This document shows positions 46,684 to 58,800 of a DNA stretch of 64,000 nucleotides, one piece after another. The notes beneath the pieces were generated by a model, which saw only the letters and a list, made by a program, of their open reading frames with translations, did no database searches and had not been told where the DNA came from. The translations under genes were made by a program, and so were the position numbers. The stretch comes from Onchidella celtica (Eukaryota > Mollusca > Gastropoda > Systellommatophora > Onchidiidae): assembly GCA_963931925.1 (NCBI GenBank), contig OZ007581.1:20675447-20739446 (forward strand), written 5' to 3'. Position 1 is the first letter of the stretch; each line of letters opens with the position of its first letter.

Positions 46684-48760
46684 CTTTCTGCCCTGTTAGC
46701 ATTACTCATACTCCTCGCCCCTCCTGCTGGCTCAACAAAGCTAATCCAGTGAAATGGGTTTGACCAAAACTTTATTGTCACTGTTTATTGAAAACTGATC
46801 CATGCGTGGCTTGCCCATGTTTGGCGTCAGTAGCCTACCCCGTGCAGTGTCTCAGAATCACCATAACTCAGAGGGGTAGCATATCTCGGGGGTTAGGGGT
46901 GCAATGTGTAAAACCAGACGTTGCAATGAATCAGAAATACAATAAATCAGACATTGAATCAGAAGCATAATAAATCAGAGGCGTAGCATATCTAGGCGGT
47001 GCTATGTGTAAAACCCATAGATATACACTACTAAACGGTAAAACCGTAAAACCAGACATCAATTATTATTCCTGTGATAATTTTGATTTATTTACCTGCT
47101 GTTTGATTTTGATGATTTTCAACGTTACAGCTATCTTTTTGTGGTTGTTGTTTATGAGAGAGATGAGACTGTTTATTTGATTAATGTACGTAGAATAATT
47201 GAAATTGTGGTCATCACTTCTTATGAGGGACTAACTCCATTTCATTATTATGCAAGACAATATGGACGATATGCGCACTGATTGTAGTTTTATCTAGCAT
47301 CCTGTGGCAATGACGTAATGTCATTCAAATGTGTGGTGGACAGGCTGTCATGCAATGATTACAGGTCAAGTATGGTTATACGAACGTAAAGCACAGCTGT
47401 ACCAGTGGCAGTTCATCTAGCAGTGCCTGTAGTAAGGACAACACTGTTAATATTGTTGGTGCGTATTATTATTGCGATACAGAAACTGTACAGTAATAGG
47501 GTCAGGTGGGGAAAAAGTGAAATAGAAAATTAAAGGGGAGATCACAAAATTCTAAAATTGAGGAAATTAGTTACGGTTCTGGTTGTCCTGAGAAACCTAG
47601 TGGGCGCTTATTACATTTTGTTTTTTTATTTTGTTTTGTTAATTTTTTTTTTTTCCAAAGGTAACACTCGCCAAACTTTTCACCCTCCTCAGCCAATGTA
47701 TGTTAATAAACTTCTGGGTCTTGAACTTCATACTTATTTTTTCCCTTCTTTGAGGCTGTTGGGGGAGGTGATTTTTTGCTTCAAATTCTATTTATAGTAA
47801 CACAGAAAATAGGTCACCTATCACACAACCTCTTTTCAATTCATAAACAAATTGCATCATGTTAAACTCCATCCTAAGCACTTTCCAACCATACAGAACA
47901 TGTCTATATTCTATGTAAATAAGTTGACAGTAGGATGCAATCTTTGATACAACCCTCACTGGGTTTCAGAAATAGTGGAAAATGCGTGAACTGCAGAGAG
48001 TTAACTATCTTTTAAAGATTCAAAGATTCAAAATAGTATTGATCTATGATATTATCATCTCTGTCTGGTATCATCAGTGAAATTACGCGACTGCTCTTGT
48101 TGCGTATCATATTGATAATTGTGCTTAACGAAAGCCACCAAATATTTGCTCTGTCTCCCTAATGCATGTTTTTCAAAGATTATTATTGTTTCTCTGCAAC
48201 GCCCCTGCCGGAAAATCTGTACAATGGCTGAGAATACAAAGGCGAGGGTACCGGGTATGAGGACTCGCAGTTACTGCTGAGATTTAACATTAAAACAAAA
48301 ATGAAAAGAAACAGACAAAGAGGAATGTGGGTGAAGGGATATTTTACATGATGATTGATACACTGGTGGAAACTCAGAGATGATTAAGTTTGCTTCTATA
48401 CTTTACAGAATGGTTATCCTATTGTAGGGGGTAAGAAGTGCAAACACAGTTATGTAGTTGGGTTGGAAATAAAAATCCTGACGTTTCGTATGATGTTCGA
48501 TTGTTGCAACGCAGAAACTTAAAAAGGAAACAAATCGTACACTTAACTCAATGTCTCGTTCACGATTTCATAATACATCAGCAGCAGGGTGAGTGTTGCA
48601 GTTAACTGAGATAAGAATGAGAAGAGCATGTGGGCCTACTTGTCCATGATAGTGAATAGTATCTGTGAAAATAGAACAAGGACCCTAGTAGAAATTAACA
48701 ATGCCATTTTATAACAACGGATGTGGAAACAAAGAAGCAACGGTTTAATATTAATATAAG
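46684..48760. other. Intergenic DNA
   Basis: No gene recognised. CATATCTCGGGGGTTAGGGG TGCAATGTGTAAAACC near 46880 is partly repeated near 46987. No RNA gene seen. Confidence 0.45.
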
Positions 48761-49188
48761 AGCAAAATTGATGATGGGACATGTTGGTCTAGAAGCAGGG
48801 TGCTCGCCTCTCATGCCGAAGGTACCGAGTTCGATCCCCGGTTGTGCAGGCATGTTAGATTTAATTTTTTTTATTTTTTTTTTATTTTTTGGAGGGGGGG
48901 TGGGGAATTCCTGTCCCTGATCCTATGGTAGGTAGGATCGAGTACCTAGTCTTCTCGGATAAGAACAAAAACCACGTAGGGCCCGTGTGCACATTGCGCA
49001 CCTTAAAGATACCTTAGCAGTTGAACGTCGAGAAGAGCAGGCCTAACAAGGCCGCTGCCCGGGCAAAATTCTAGAAAACTAATCCCTACCACAAAAAACA
49101 CACAGGAACAAGAACAAGAAAAATAAATACAAGAAAAGTGGGGTGTAAATGCCAAGAGCAACAAACATCCTAAAATAAAAACCTTAAC
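48760..49188 (+). mobile_element. SINE family D, full-length-looking copy with tRNA-like head
   Basis: The tRNA-like head at about 48767-48850 has A box TGGTCTAGAAG (48785-48795) and B box GTTCGATCC (48829-48837). A T-rich/G-rich spacer follows, and then the body shared with 43975-44195 and 45350-45624: GGATCGAGTACCTAGTCTTC, CCCGTGTGCACATTGCGCAC, AAGAGCAGGCCTAACAAGGC, CCGCTGCCCGGGCAAAATTC, AAGAACAAGAAAAATAAA, GGTGTAAATGCCAAGAGCAA and the tail CCTAAAATAAAAACC. It could also be two adjacent elements, a tRNA head and a separate body. Confidence 0.7.
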
Positions 49189-49279
49189 GTATGATGGAAG
49201 GAAAATATTGCACTAAACAGAGTACTTGGGTGAGTAATGAATTTGAAAAACGTGGATAATTGTAGGTAAAGCCGCCATC

Positions 49280-49610
49280 GAATAGTAATAGTAGTATTTG
49301 ATAATGGAAGTAGAGGCAGTAATAGTAGGAGGAGTAGTGATATTAGCAGTGATAGTACTAATCGTAGTAATAGCAGAAGTGGTAGCTATAATAATAGTAG
49401 TACATGTAATAATAGTAGTAGCAGCAATAATAGTAGTAGTAGGCTAGTAGTTGTAACGGTGGTAACAATAGTAGTGGTGGTAGTAGTAGTGGTGAAAGTA
49501 GTAGTAGTAGTAAAAGTAGTAATGGTAGAAGTAATAGCGTAAGTAGCAGTAGTAGTAGTGGTAATAGTAACAGCATTAGTAGTAGTAGTAGTAGTGGTGG
49601 TAATAGTAAT
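49280..49610. repeat. Imperfect (AGT)n triplet array
   Basis: About 330 bp of (GTA)n with AAT, GTG and GCA variants. Open frames here are artefacts. It lies roughly 250 bp upstream of the methyltransferase start exon. Confidence 0.9.
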
Positions 49611-49855
49611 GACAGCTATATGTACTGTTGTCTCCAAAACATCAGGAACAGCGTGTATTAATGCGCAGCATAGGCCTAATATATGGCCAGATCTGGTTTT
49701 TATAGACTTTATTAGAGAGAGTTGGGGATGCGGGGAGAGAAAGAGAGGGGGCGAAAGGGGGGGGGGGCGAAGGAGATTTATCCACACCAAAACCGGAGGG
49801 GTGGGTTATTAAATGCTTGTTTACTTAGATGTGTGCACCTTCCAAATTCAGGAAC

Positions 49856-52800
49856 ATGGTGTCGGCTTTCCGGAAGAAAAGGATCCTGCTCATTTTTGCC
49901 TTCTGTGGATTTATGTGCACTGCCGTTCTCATTTGGCAAGGTCTTGGGCCAAATGGAAATACCGACATGCTTCATACAGTTATGCAGATCGATGTAAGTA
50001 TAATCATAAAATTGTCATCTGTTATATTGAGCACCCAAAAAAAATAGACGATTATTTATCTGAAGTTATTTTAAAAGAAAAGATTGTTAACGCTGGATTT
50101 TCATGTCTGCGGAAAGAGAAACGTCAAAATCCCTTCCAGCAGCGGAATAGAAAGAATGTTTTCATGTGCACAGAAAAGCCATTTCCGTACACTTAGAAAT
50201 ACACTTTCTTTTTACTACCTGTTGGATTTTTGACGTTTCCCTTTCCCTTTCCGTACTCATGAAAACACGGCTTTAGTGGGGTTACTACATAATAAATAAA
50301 ATGCTTGTGTCTGTTTTAATGAGAAAACTAAAAGTGGTAAAACGGTAGGATCCTTTAGTTGCAAAGAAGAATTCGTTATATCGTTTTAACCCTATTACTG
50401 CTACATACACATTTCCCCAGTGCCAAGGAGCTTTTTAAAAGAATTATGGTAGTATAGTGAAATGGCGATAACTCTTTGGAATAAAGTTTTAGCCCATAAT
50501 AACTACATGTATACATTTTTGGAAAGGAAATTGGATCAGGATAGTAAACAAAAAATACCAACCACCATAATTGACCTATGAAATTGGTTAATTGCAGTAA
50601 TTGGGTTAACTATAATAATAATATTATTACAACTATTTTTACATTATAAGCAATTATCTTAATTCTAAAAAAAAATCAAGTGGGAACGTGTGTGTGGTTG
50701 GGGGGGGGGTGAGTGTAGGGGGAGGTGATTGATTAACCAATTGATTCAAATATATATTAACTGACATATTGATCCCCTAAACCGATAAACTTACTGGCTA
50801 CTGCGGGACTCGACACTGCATGACTGATCGGTTGACAGACTGTGTAGGTAAACTGTTGTTTGTATATGTCCTGTTGGTCGTTTCCTTCTTTAGCTCGTAT
50901 TAAAATATCGCAGGTAATAGATGCACGACTTTGATGGTTATGTGTAACTTAGCCGGTTAACCACTCAAAACTTGAACAAGCGTTATTGTCGCACGCTGCC
51001 AATAATAGCATGATAGGGCGCACATTTGTATGTGTGTGTATGTGTGGAAAATTAAAGCAGGGGGTGGAACAAAAAAAGATTGGGAAACACTGCTCTAAAT
51101 GCATTACCACATGTGAAAAGTGCACTCTCCCAGAACCCCTCCCATCTCCCTCATACGCTGGTAACAAATTTCTCCTCACCGCTCCTCCAAGCGTCCGTAT
51201 TTTATGGATTCCCCTACTTGTAAGTAATGACACAGCCATTAATATGGTGCTTTCCATTGCAATATATTGTCTTTGATTTCCTGTAAGCAGAGACAGAGAA
51301 AATGCAAAGTTGATTACCTGTGGGCAGAGACAGAGAGGACTTATTTTGATTTCCTGTAAGCAGAGACGGAGCAAACGTGTAATTGATTTCCTGTAAGCAG
51401 AAACAGAAAACGTATCGTTGATTTCCTGTACGCAGAGACAGGGAATACCTATAATTGATTTCCTGTAAGCAGAGACAGAGAAAACGTATCACTGATTTCA
51501 TGTGAGCAGAGACTGAGAAAACGTATCATTGATTTCCATTGAAGCAGCGACAGAGAAAACGTGTGATTGATTTCCTGTAAGCAGAGACAGAGAAAACGTA
51601 TCATTGATTTCCATTGAAGCAGAGACAGAGAAAACGTGTGATTAATTTCCATTGAAGCAGAGACGGAGAAAACGTAGTCTGTCACGCCTTTAAATTAGTT
51701 CAGTTTCCAAAAAATGTATCCCGTTTGTTTTCATCTCAAAATTAGCTTTTTTGATAATCTCACAGGAGTATTTGTATCGACATTTATGTTATTAACCCTC
51801 GTCCCACACTGTGTGAACTCGTCCACGTAACGACCAGCGTGTGGATAGCCGGTGGCTAGTCAGGCGTTCGCCTGCATGTTGCCGCTAACCTCAGCGGTCA
51901 GGTTAATCAGGTCATTTTGAACACGTGTGTTACGAGTTGGGTTATATGGAATTATTGGTGTTACGACTGCATTTAAAATATCGAGAGGTTTTTAGGAATT
52001 ACTCTTCCATACCATGCCACATATACTAATAACAATTCGAATAAGTTTTATCAAGGACCTGCAGGGCCACAAATTTATTTACTTTAAAATCCCTAACAAA
52101 TTTCGTCTAGCTCTTACATACTAAAAAGACAACATCAGCAGCATCAAATGAAAATTCAATAATATATCACTAGAAGTCTCCTCTAGATTCCTAAAAGATT
52201 ATATCATTCTGACTCATTCACAATTTAATTATTACTTATCTATCTTTCAGATATAGTCTGCCTACTATCTAACAAATAATATCCTAATGTCTCAGACGAC
52301 AATGTTAACTCAGTTATTTGTGCCTACCGCTTATAAAGGATCAAACTCGTCAATACAACTGACGTAGTTAAGTTAGATCTAGATCTACTCTAGGATGGGC
52401 TGGCAATCCCCAGCCTCATCCAGACACATCAAATTCAATTTACAAATGTGTATACCAGACATTCATGCTAGATCTAGTTGCAAGTTAAAATACATGGAAG
52501 TCTTGCATTCTTCGGTAGCACTCCTACTGGAAAATTAAGGTCAGCTTCACGTTCATTGTTGAATCAACAGGCAGACACTTACACTTGGTCCCTGATACGA
52601 GATCAGGGAGCCGGAGATAATAGCAGTAGATAATTTGTGGGAAGCATATGGTCTCATTCCAGTGTCTATCAAGAACATAGACATGACTATAACAATCTTC
52701 TGATTCTCTCTGGCTGAATCACGCCGACTACCTGCACAGATGGATATGTCTGCATGGAGTAGTGAAACCTAGGAATGGCTCCGCTTATATACCAGCGCGG

Positions 52801-55800
52801 CCATCTGCAAATCCCCAGCCAACTGCCCAAATTTGATTGGTGCATCCATTTCGAGCTCAGCTCGTAGTATTAATAGATTCTGCATAGAAATCGGTCACGG
52901 CCTTGCACTAGTAACAGACAAGGTCGAATTAACATATCAAAACCCTTACTAAAGTCTCCAAACCCTCTACGTTTTATGTACGAATTTACTATTTCCCTTT
53001 TACTCACCCCTTCTCTTCCCTGTTAGAGTTCATCAAAACCACGGGGTCGAGAACTGCACCGTCACTGCTAACCCATCCATTTATTCTATCTTGCCCCACT
53101 TTCTTTCCATCTCTAAGAAAAAGCGTTACAAAAACAAACTGTCCACGAGAATAGTTCAAGGACATTTGCACTGGCCAAAATCAACGAGACCATGAAATAA
53201 ACACGCCGTGACCCAGCACGACACTTCTAGTCCTAACCCTGACATCCCCCACCCCAGTGAAAATTTTAAGAAAAATTTACACGATAGGATCCAAGAAATC
53301 CCAAAGTTATTGTGGTAGGGGCTTAAGTACTACTGTAGAAAAACGAGCCTTAAGCTTGAGAAGAAAAATGTAACTAAGAACGTGCATATTGGATGGACAA
53401 AAAGCATACAATTATTGATGTCACGTTCTATAGAATCTATTCTATCGAAACATTCTTACTGCACACAATCAAAATTCTCAGGAACATCTATAATAAGAAT
53501 GAGTATATCACTGTATACTGCTGAATTAAAGTATAACTATTATCAAACAATGAAGCCTTACTGAAGGAATAGGCTCATAATTACCTAGTCAACACACATA
53601 ATTGCTGCTTATATACACATTCACACACAATATATTGTTAATTAAAATACTGTGGTATCCAATGGCAGCAGTAGCTCTGGTAGCTTGGTTTGCCATGTCT
53701 CCATCTCATTGACCCGCTGACAAGGGCGTCAGGTTTGTCAGAAGTTCAGGTCACAGTCCGGAATGACGCTGGTGGAAAGAGGATATTCACAAAAAAGGAT
53801 TGTAAAACTGGTTCATAAAGTAATGAACAAGATAAATGTGAATCCATCCACCGTCTAGAATTGAGGGGGACAAGCACTATCCAACCCCAATATAAGACAG
53901 ACTCTGTAATAGAGTAATGAAATTGTGGGTCTGTCGTACAACGGATTTCCGTATCATGAAGCCGAAATAAAACGGCGAAAAGTTAATTAGCTTAACGTTT
54001 ACATTTCCAAACTCGCGTGGTGCTGCCTTAAATGCAACAATAGTATAGAACTTTCTCAATTCAATAACAATATGATTTAATTTATTTAATCTCCGTATCG
54101 AATCCGGTATAGATGAGATGGCACGAGGCGATAGCTAGTTAATTAAATGCGCTTTACGCAAGCCATGCACACGTCAAGTGTCACAGTCATCTCGGTATAT
54201 AGTCATATCTGGCATTACGTTAGCTGGTCCACGGGACGCGGACAGCCTAAGACATAATCGGTATAAAAAAAACCCACTCTTCTCCACAACTTAAAACGCG
54301 ACAACGCAGTGTCCTCAGTTACCACTGCAAAATCTCTCTCAACGCGACGAATCAGTGTACTCTGTTAGCACTGGAAAAACTCTCAAAAACGCGAAAATTC
54401 CCTTTCTTACCGGTCGGTCTTACACTGCCTGCGGCCTTACACTGCCCATAGGTCTTATACTGCGTCTCCGCGTCTTACACTGCCTGCGGCCTTACACTGC
54501 CCTGAGGCCTTACACTGCCTGTAAGAAGGTTCAACTCTCTCTCTCTCTCAACATACCACGTGTCTTTTATAATGACATTACCTCAACACTGATACGAACA
54601 AGTCCCATGAGACAATAAACTCTTTGCTCCTCGGGCGGCCGCACAGCCGAAAATAACACGAATATTCACCACATAACCCTACTCAAAAAAATAAAATGTC
54701 ACATCCCTAAGCAGCCTAGTACTGCCCTCTCGGGGGCTCGTCAATGTCAAAACGAGATCGGTTATATCACCCTAACCCAGAACTGGCAGTATTAACTGCA
54801 CGGGTTCTAATAATTCACTTAATGTCAATAATCCAGATTAAAATTCAACGTGGTTTTAGCACGTGAAATACTTCAGGCATATATTGTAAATCATAGCAAT
54901 ATTAGTATAGTAGTTTAAAGTTTATAAGGAAGCAAAAAGAAATACAATAAACAAGACGCTATACTGACAAGTAATACGAACGATAACAGACCCTACAAGT
55001 CCTAACCTATTTTACAGAAAGTTTAAGAAGAAGACAGGAGAGACATCTTCCTAAAGAAAAGTGAGGAAGTAAGAAAAACGCCACAATCTATACGAATAAT
55101 GGATCCCTAAAAGAACTATTCACAGTGAAGCAAATCCCCCCGAGTTATAAATAGCCACCAAGGCACTCCAATATCCTTCGTAATGGCAAAGAAGATATGC
55201 TAAACTATGATCCCAACCAACCTCCCGCTCTTAAACTAAACATATAGTAAATGGTAAAATAGCCTGGAAACACAGAGCGGAAAGTACGTCGCCCTCCTCA
55301 AGACTGTTAAATAGATGGTTCACTTAACTTTGTTTTTGAGGAATTCAGATGGTAAATATCCTCAAACCATAGCTCCAAGCCCAAAAAATGCGTTTCTGTC
55401 TCAGGTAGATCTGTACGGTGAAAGGTGTCCCTCGCCGGTGTCGTCGGGTCAATGGGATGTTGAGTTCACCATATGAAATTGAAACAAAATGTTAAATTAA
55501 TACAAATTGTCTAAAATGTTTAATAAAAGGACCTGAAAACACAATGTTACAATAGTACAATATTAAATAATGGAATAAAAATACAATAGATTTTAAAATA
55601 ATTTACCTATGGCATGGCGTTATTTAAGTTCTTTAAGGGTCCCTCTCCAGTGTTACGAGTTGGGTTATATGGAATTATTGGTGTTACGACTGCATTTAAA
55701 ATATCGAGAGGTTTTTAGGAATTACTCTTCCATACCATGCCACATATACTAATAACAATTCGAATAAGTTTTATCAAGGACCTGCAGGGCCACAAATTTA

Positions 55801-58800
55801 TTTACTTTAAAATCCCTAACAAATTTCGTCTAGCTCTTACATACTAAAAAGACAACATCAGCAGCATCAAATGAAAATTCAATAATATATCACTAGAAGT
55901 CTCCTCTAGATTCCTAAAAGTTTATATCATTCTGACTCATTCACAATGTAATTATTACTTATCTATCTTTCAGATATAGTCTGCCTACTATCTAACAAAT
56001 AATATCCTAATGTCTCAGACGACAGTGTTAACTCAGTTATTTGTGCCTACCGCTTATAAAGGATCAAACTCGTCAATACAACTGACGTAGTTAAGTTAGA
56101 TCTAGATCTACTCTAGGATGGGCTGGCAATCCCCAGCCTCATCCAGACACATCAAATTCAATTTACAAATGTGTATACCAGACATTCATGCTAGATCTAG
56201 TTGCAAGTTAAAATACATGGAAGTCTTGCATTCTTCGGTAGCACTCCTACTGGAAAATTAAGGTCAGCTTCACGTTCATTGTTGAATCAACAGGCAGACA
56301 CTTACACTTGGTCCCTGATACGAGATCAGGGAGCCGGAGATAATAGCAGTAGATAATTTGTGGGAAGCATATGGTCTCATTCCAGTGTCTATCAAGAACA
56401 TAGACATGACTATAACAATCTTCTGATTCTCTCTGGCTGAATCACGCCGACTACCTGCACAGATGGATATGTCTGCATGGAGTAGTGAAACCTAGGAATG
56501 GCTCCGCTTATATACCAGCGCGGCCATCTGCAAATCCCCAGCCAACTGCCCAAATTTGATTGGTGCATCCATTTCGAGCTCAGCTCGTAGTATTAATAGA
56601 TTCTGCATAGAAATCGGTCACGGCCTTGCACTAGTAACAGACAAGGTCGAATTAACATATCAAAACCCTTACTAAAGTCTCCAAACCCTCTACGTTTTAT
56701 GTACGAATTTACTATTTCCCTTTTACTCACCCCTTCTCTTCCCTGTTAGAGTTCATCAAAACCACGGGGTCGAGAACTGCACCGTCACTGCTAACCCATC
56801 CATTTATTCTATCTTGCCCCACTTTCTTTCCATCTCTAAGAAAAAGCGTTACAAAAACAAACTGTCCACGAGAATAGTTCAAGGACATTTGCACTGGCCA
56901 AAATCAACGAGACCATGAAATAAACACGCCGTGACCCAGCACGACACTTCTAGTCCTAACCCTGACAACGTGCATCGTGTTCACTTTAGTACACTATAAA
57001 AACATAATCTGGATAAGCCGTGAGTGACCCCTATAATTATTTGGATAAAGTACTTGTGATGAGATGTATTCAGTTTTATTGTTGCATAGAAGAGAAGGCT
57101 CATGACATTTACGTGTCTTTTAAAACCTTTTTGTCCCAAGAGGTCTGCCCTGTCTTGACCCTAAGTTAGGCCATAAATAGAGCAGGTGGATAAATTATTT
57201 ATTAAGCCAGGTACTTAACTTGTATTAACTGCCTGGTGTCATCATGACATTTCCTCCTCCCTCCTCCAACGTTTTAAAGCTCAATCAGCATTATGTTTAT
57301 TTACTTAGCACAACCTTCTCAATGGCTTTGGCAAGAGATTAATTTGATTTCCAGCTCCAGTACATACGTGTATCTCAGCGCAACAGAATATCTCTCTAGT
57401 TAACACATCAAATAAGACAACCAACCAACAACCAAGTCAATCGGATGACAAAGATACCAACAGATATCCTTGCGCAGCATTAATCATTATGCACAGAGCA
57501 ACTGGCATTTAAAGTCTAAAGTTTCCCTTTGATTTTCCCTAGTTCAAAGTTCTCACCTGCCAGAACTATTACATGAGTATGACAAATGGTTATCACATTT
57601 CATCGGACGTGACCACTTTGTTTGATGTATGTACTATGGGTGACAGGATAAATAAAATTAACACCCGGAATGGGCGTAAGAAAACGATCAGTGGGAGGAA
57701 CCAAGTAAAGAAATAGAAGACGTGGAGTTGCCGTGCCACAAAAGTGGCCTGGCGCAGGACGAGGGTTACAATATGAGGCGCAATAATGTGGCTCTGCGTG
57801 CTTCCCGGTTTGAGGGCTCTAGGCCGCCATGGTGGCCTTGCGCAGGACTAGGGTTAATAGATGAGTTTAATATTTTTAGCCTCATACACTTTAAATTAAG
57901 TTCTATTTAAATTCTCTCTGCTTTTTTTTTTTTTTTTTTGCCCATTATTCTCTTTCTTAATTTCTCTTGGAGTGCTATAAATTATCGAGACAGTTTCTGA
58001 CGTTTTGTCTCAGAAACTTTCACAAATTGAGTTCCTGTGCGAGCAACTGATATCTGAGACTGTCTGAACTAAATTTATTGCTTTTGGTGTCCGCCATCCT
58101 AACTCCAGACGCTACACCCTGACGTGAATGTGGTTCCCTCTGAGCCAGACGTTGATCTGGTTTTGCCATATACCGATTGCGTCCCCTTGCCTGCTTGCCC
58201 CAAACCAGGAATTTTCATCTGCCTACATCCAGTTTCTCAGGACGTGTATGTTTCTGGTATTCTCAAGGTGAGACTGGACAACAGGCCATTTGATATGTTT
58301 CAGTTGCTTTCAAAGTGAGACTGGGGGACACACCACTGTTACACTTCAGATGCTTTCAGGGTGAGACAGGGCGATAGGCCATGAATTCTTCTGAGACGGA
58401 CGAAGACCTCCACCACCACCACCACCACCTAATTTTACACCGCCATCATTGTCACCGAACGGCCATTCCGATAACTTTCGGCTAATTTAGATTTGCATTC
58501 GCCTGCAGCTAACAAAGAGTACCTTGTAGGAAAGAAAGCATTTGGTAACAATTAATTTTTACATTAATATTTACTAAATTTTAAGATGAGATAGGATAAC
58601 ATGAGAATTGCTTTATTATCCCATAAATGAAATTCCTTTTCACAGAGTGTTTAACATGGTAAATGCGTCTTACGCATCATCACATAAACTTATAATCATA
58701 ACTCAATAGTAACAAGCATACATGAAGTAACATGGCATGGTACCTTAATAATTTTTTAAACTTTTTTTTGCTTAATAAGTCAAGTTTCGTCTTTCTTCGT

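Larger units (their letters stand above)
51928..56967 (-). mobile_element. Young non-autonomous LTR element, large LTRs, no recognised coding region
   Basis: Two 1317-bp direct repeats (51928-53244 and 55651-56967) flank a 2406-bp interior. The unit is bounded by the 5-bp duplication ACGTG (51923-51927 and 56968-56972). On the minus strand the LTR begins TGTCAGGGTTAGG and ends CTCGTAACA, the usual TG...CA. A purine-rich tract (GGGGTGGGGGA) precedes the downstream LTR and TGGAGAGGGACCC, possibly a primer-binding site, follows the upstream one; both give a minus-strand orientation. I found about three differences between the LTRs, so the insertion is very recent. The interior shows no gag or pol motif: it resembles a large non-coding derivative (LARD-like) that would depend on another element. 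It is structurally whole as such. It sits antisense in the methyltransferase intron. Confidence 0.92.

Noticed and set aside
51272-51677. CRISPR-like array
   Set aside because: The units are contiguous with no unique spacers and the DNA is eukaryotic. It is a minisatellite.
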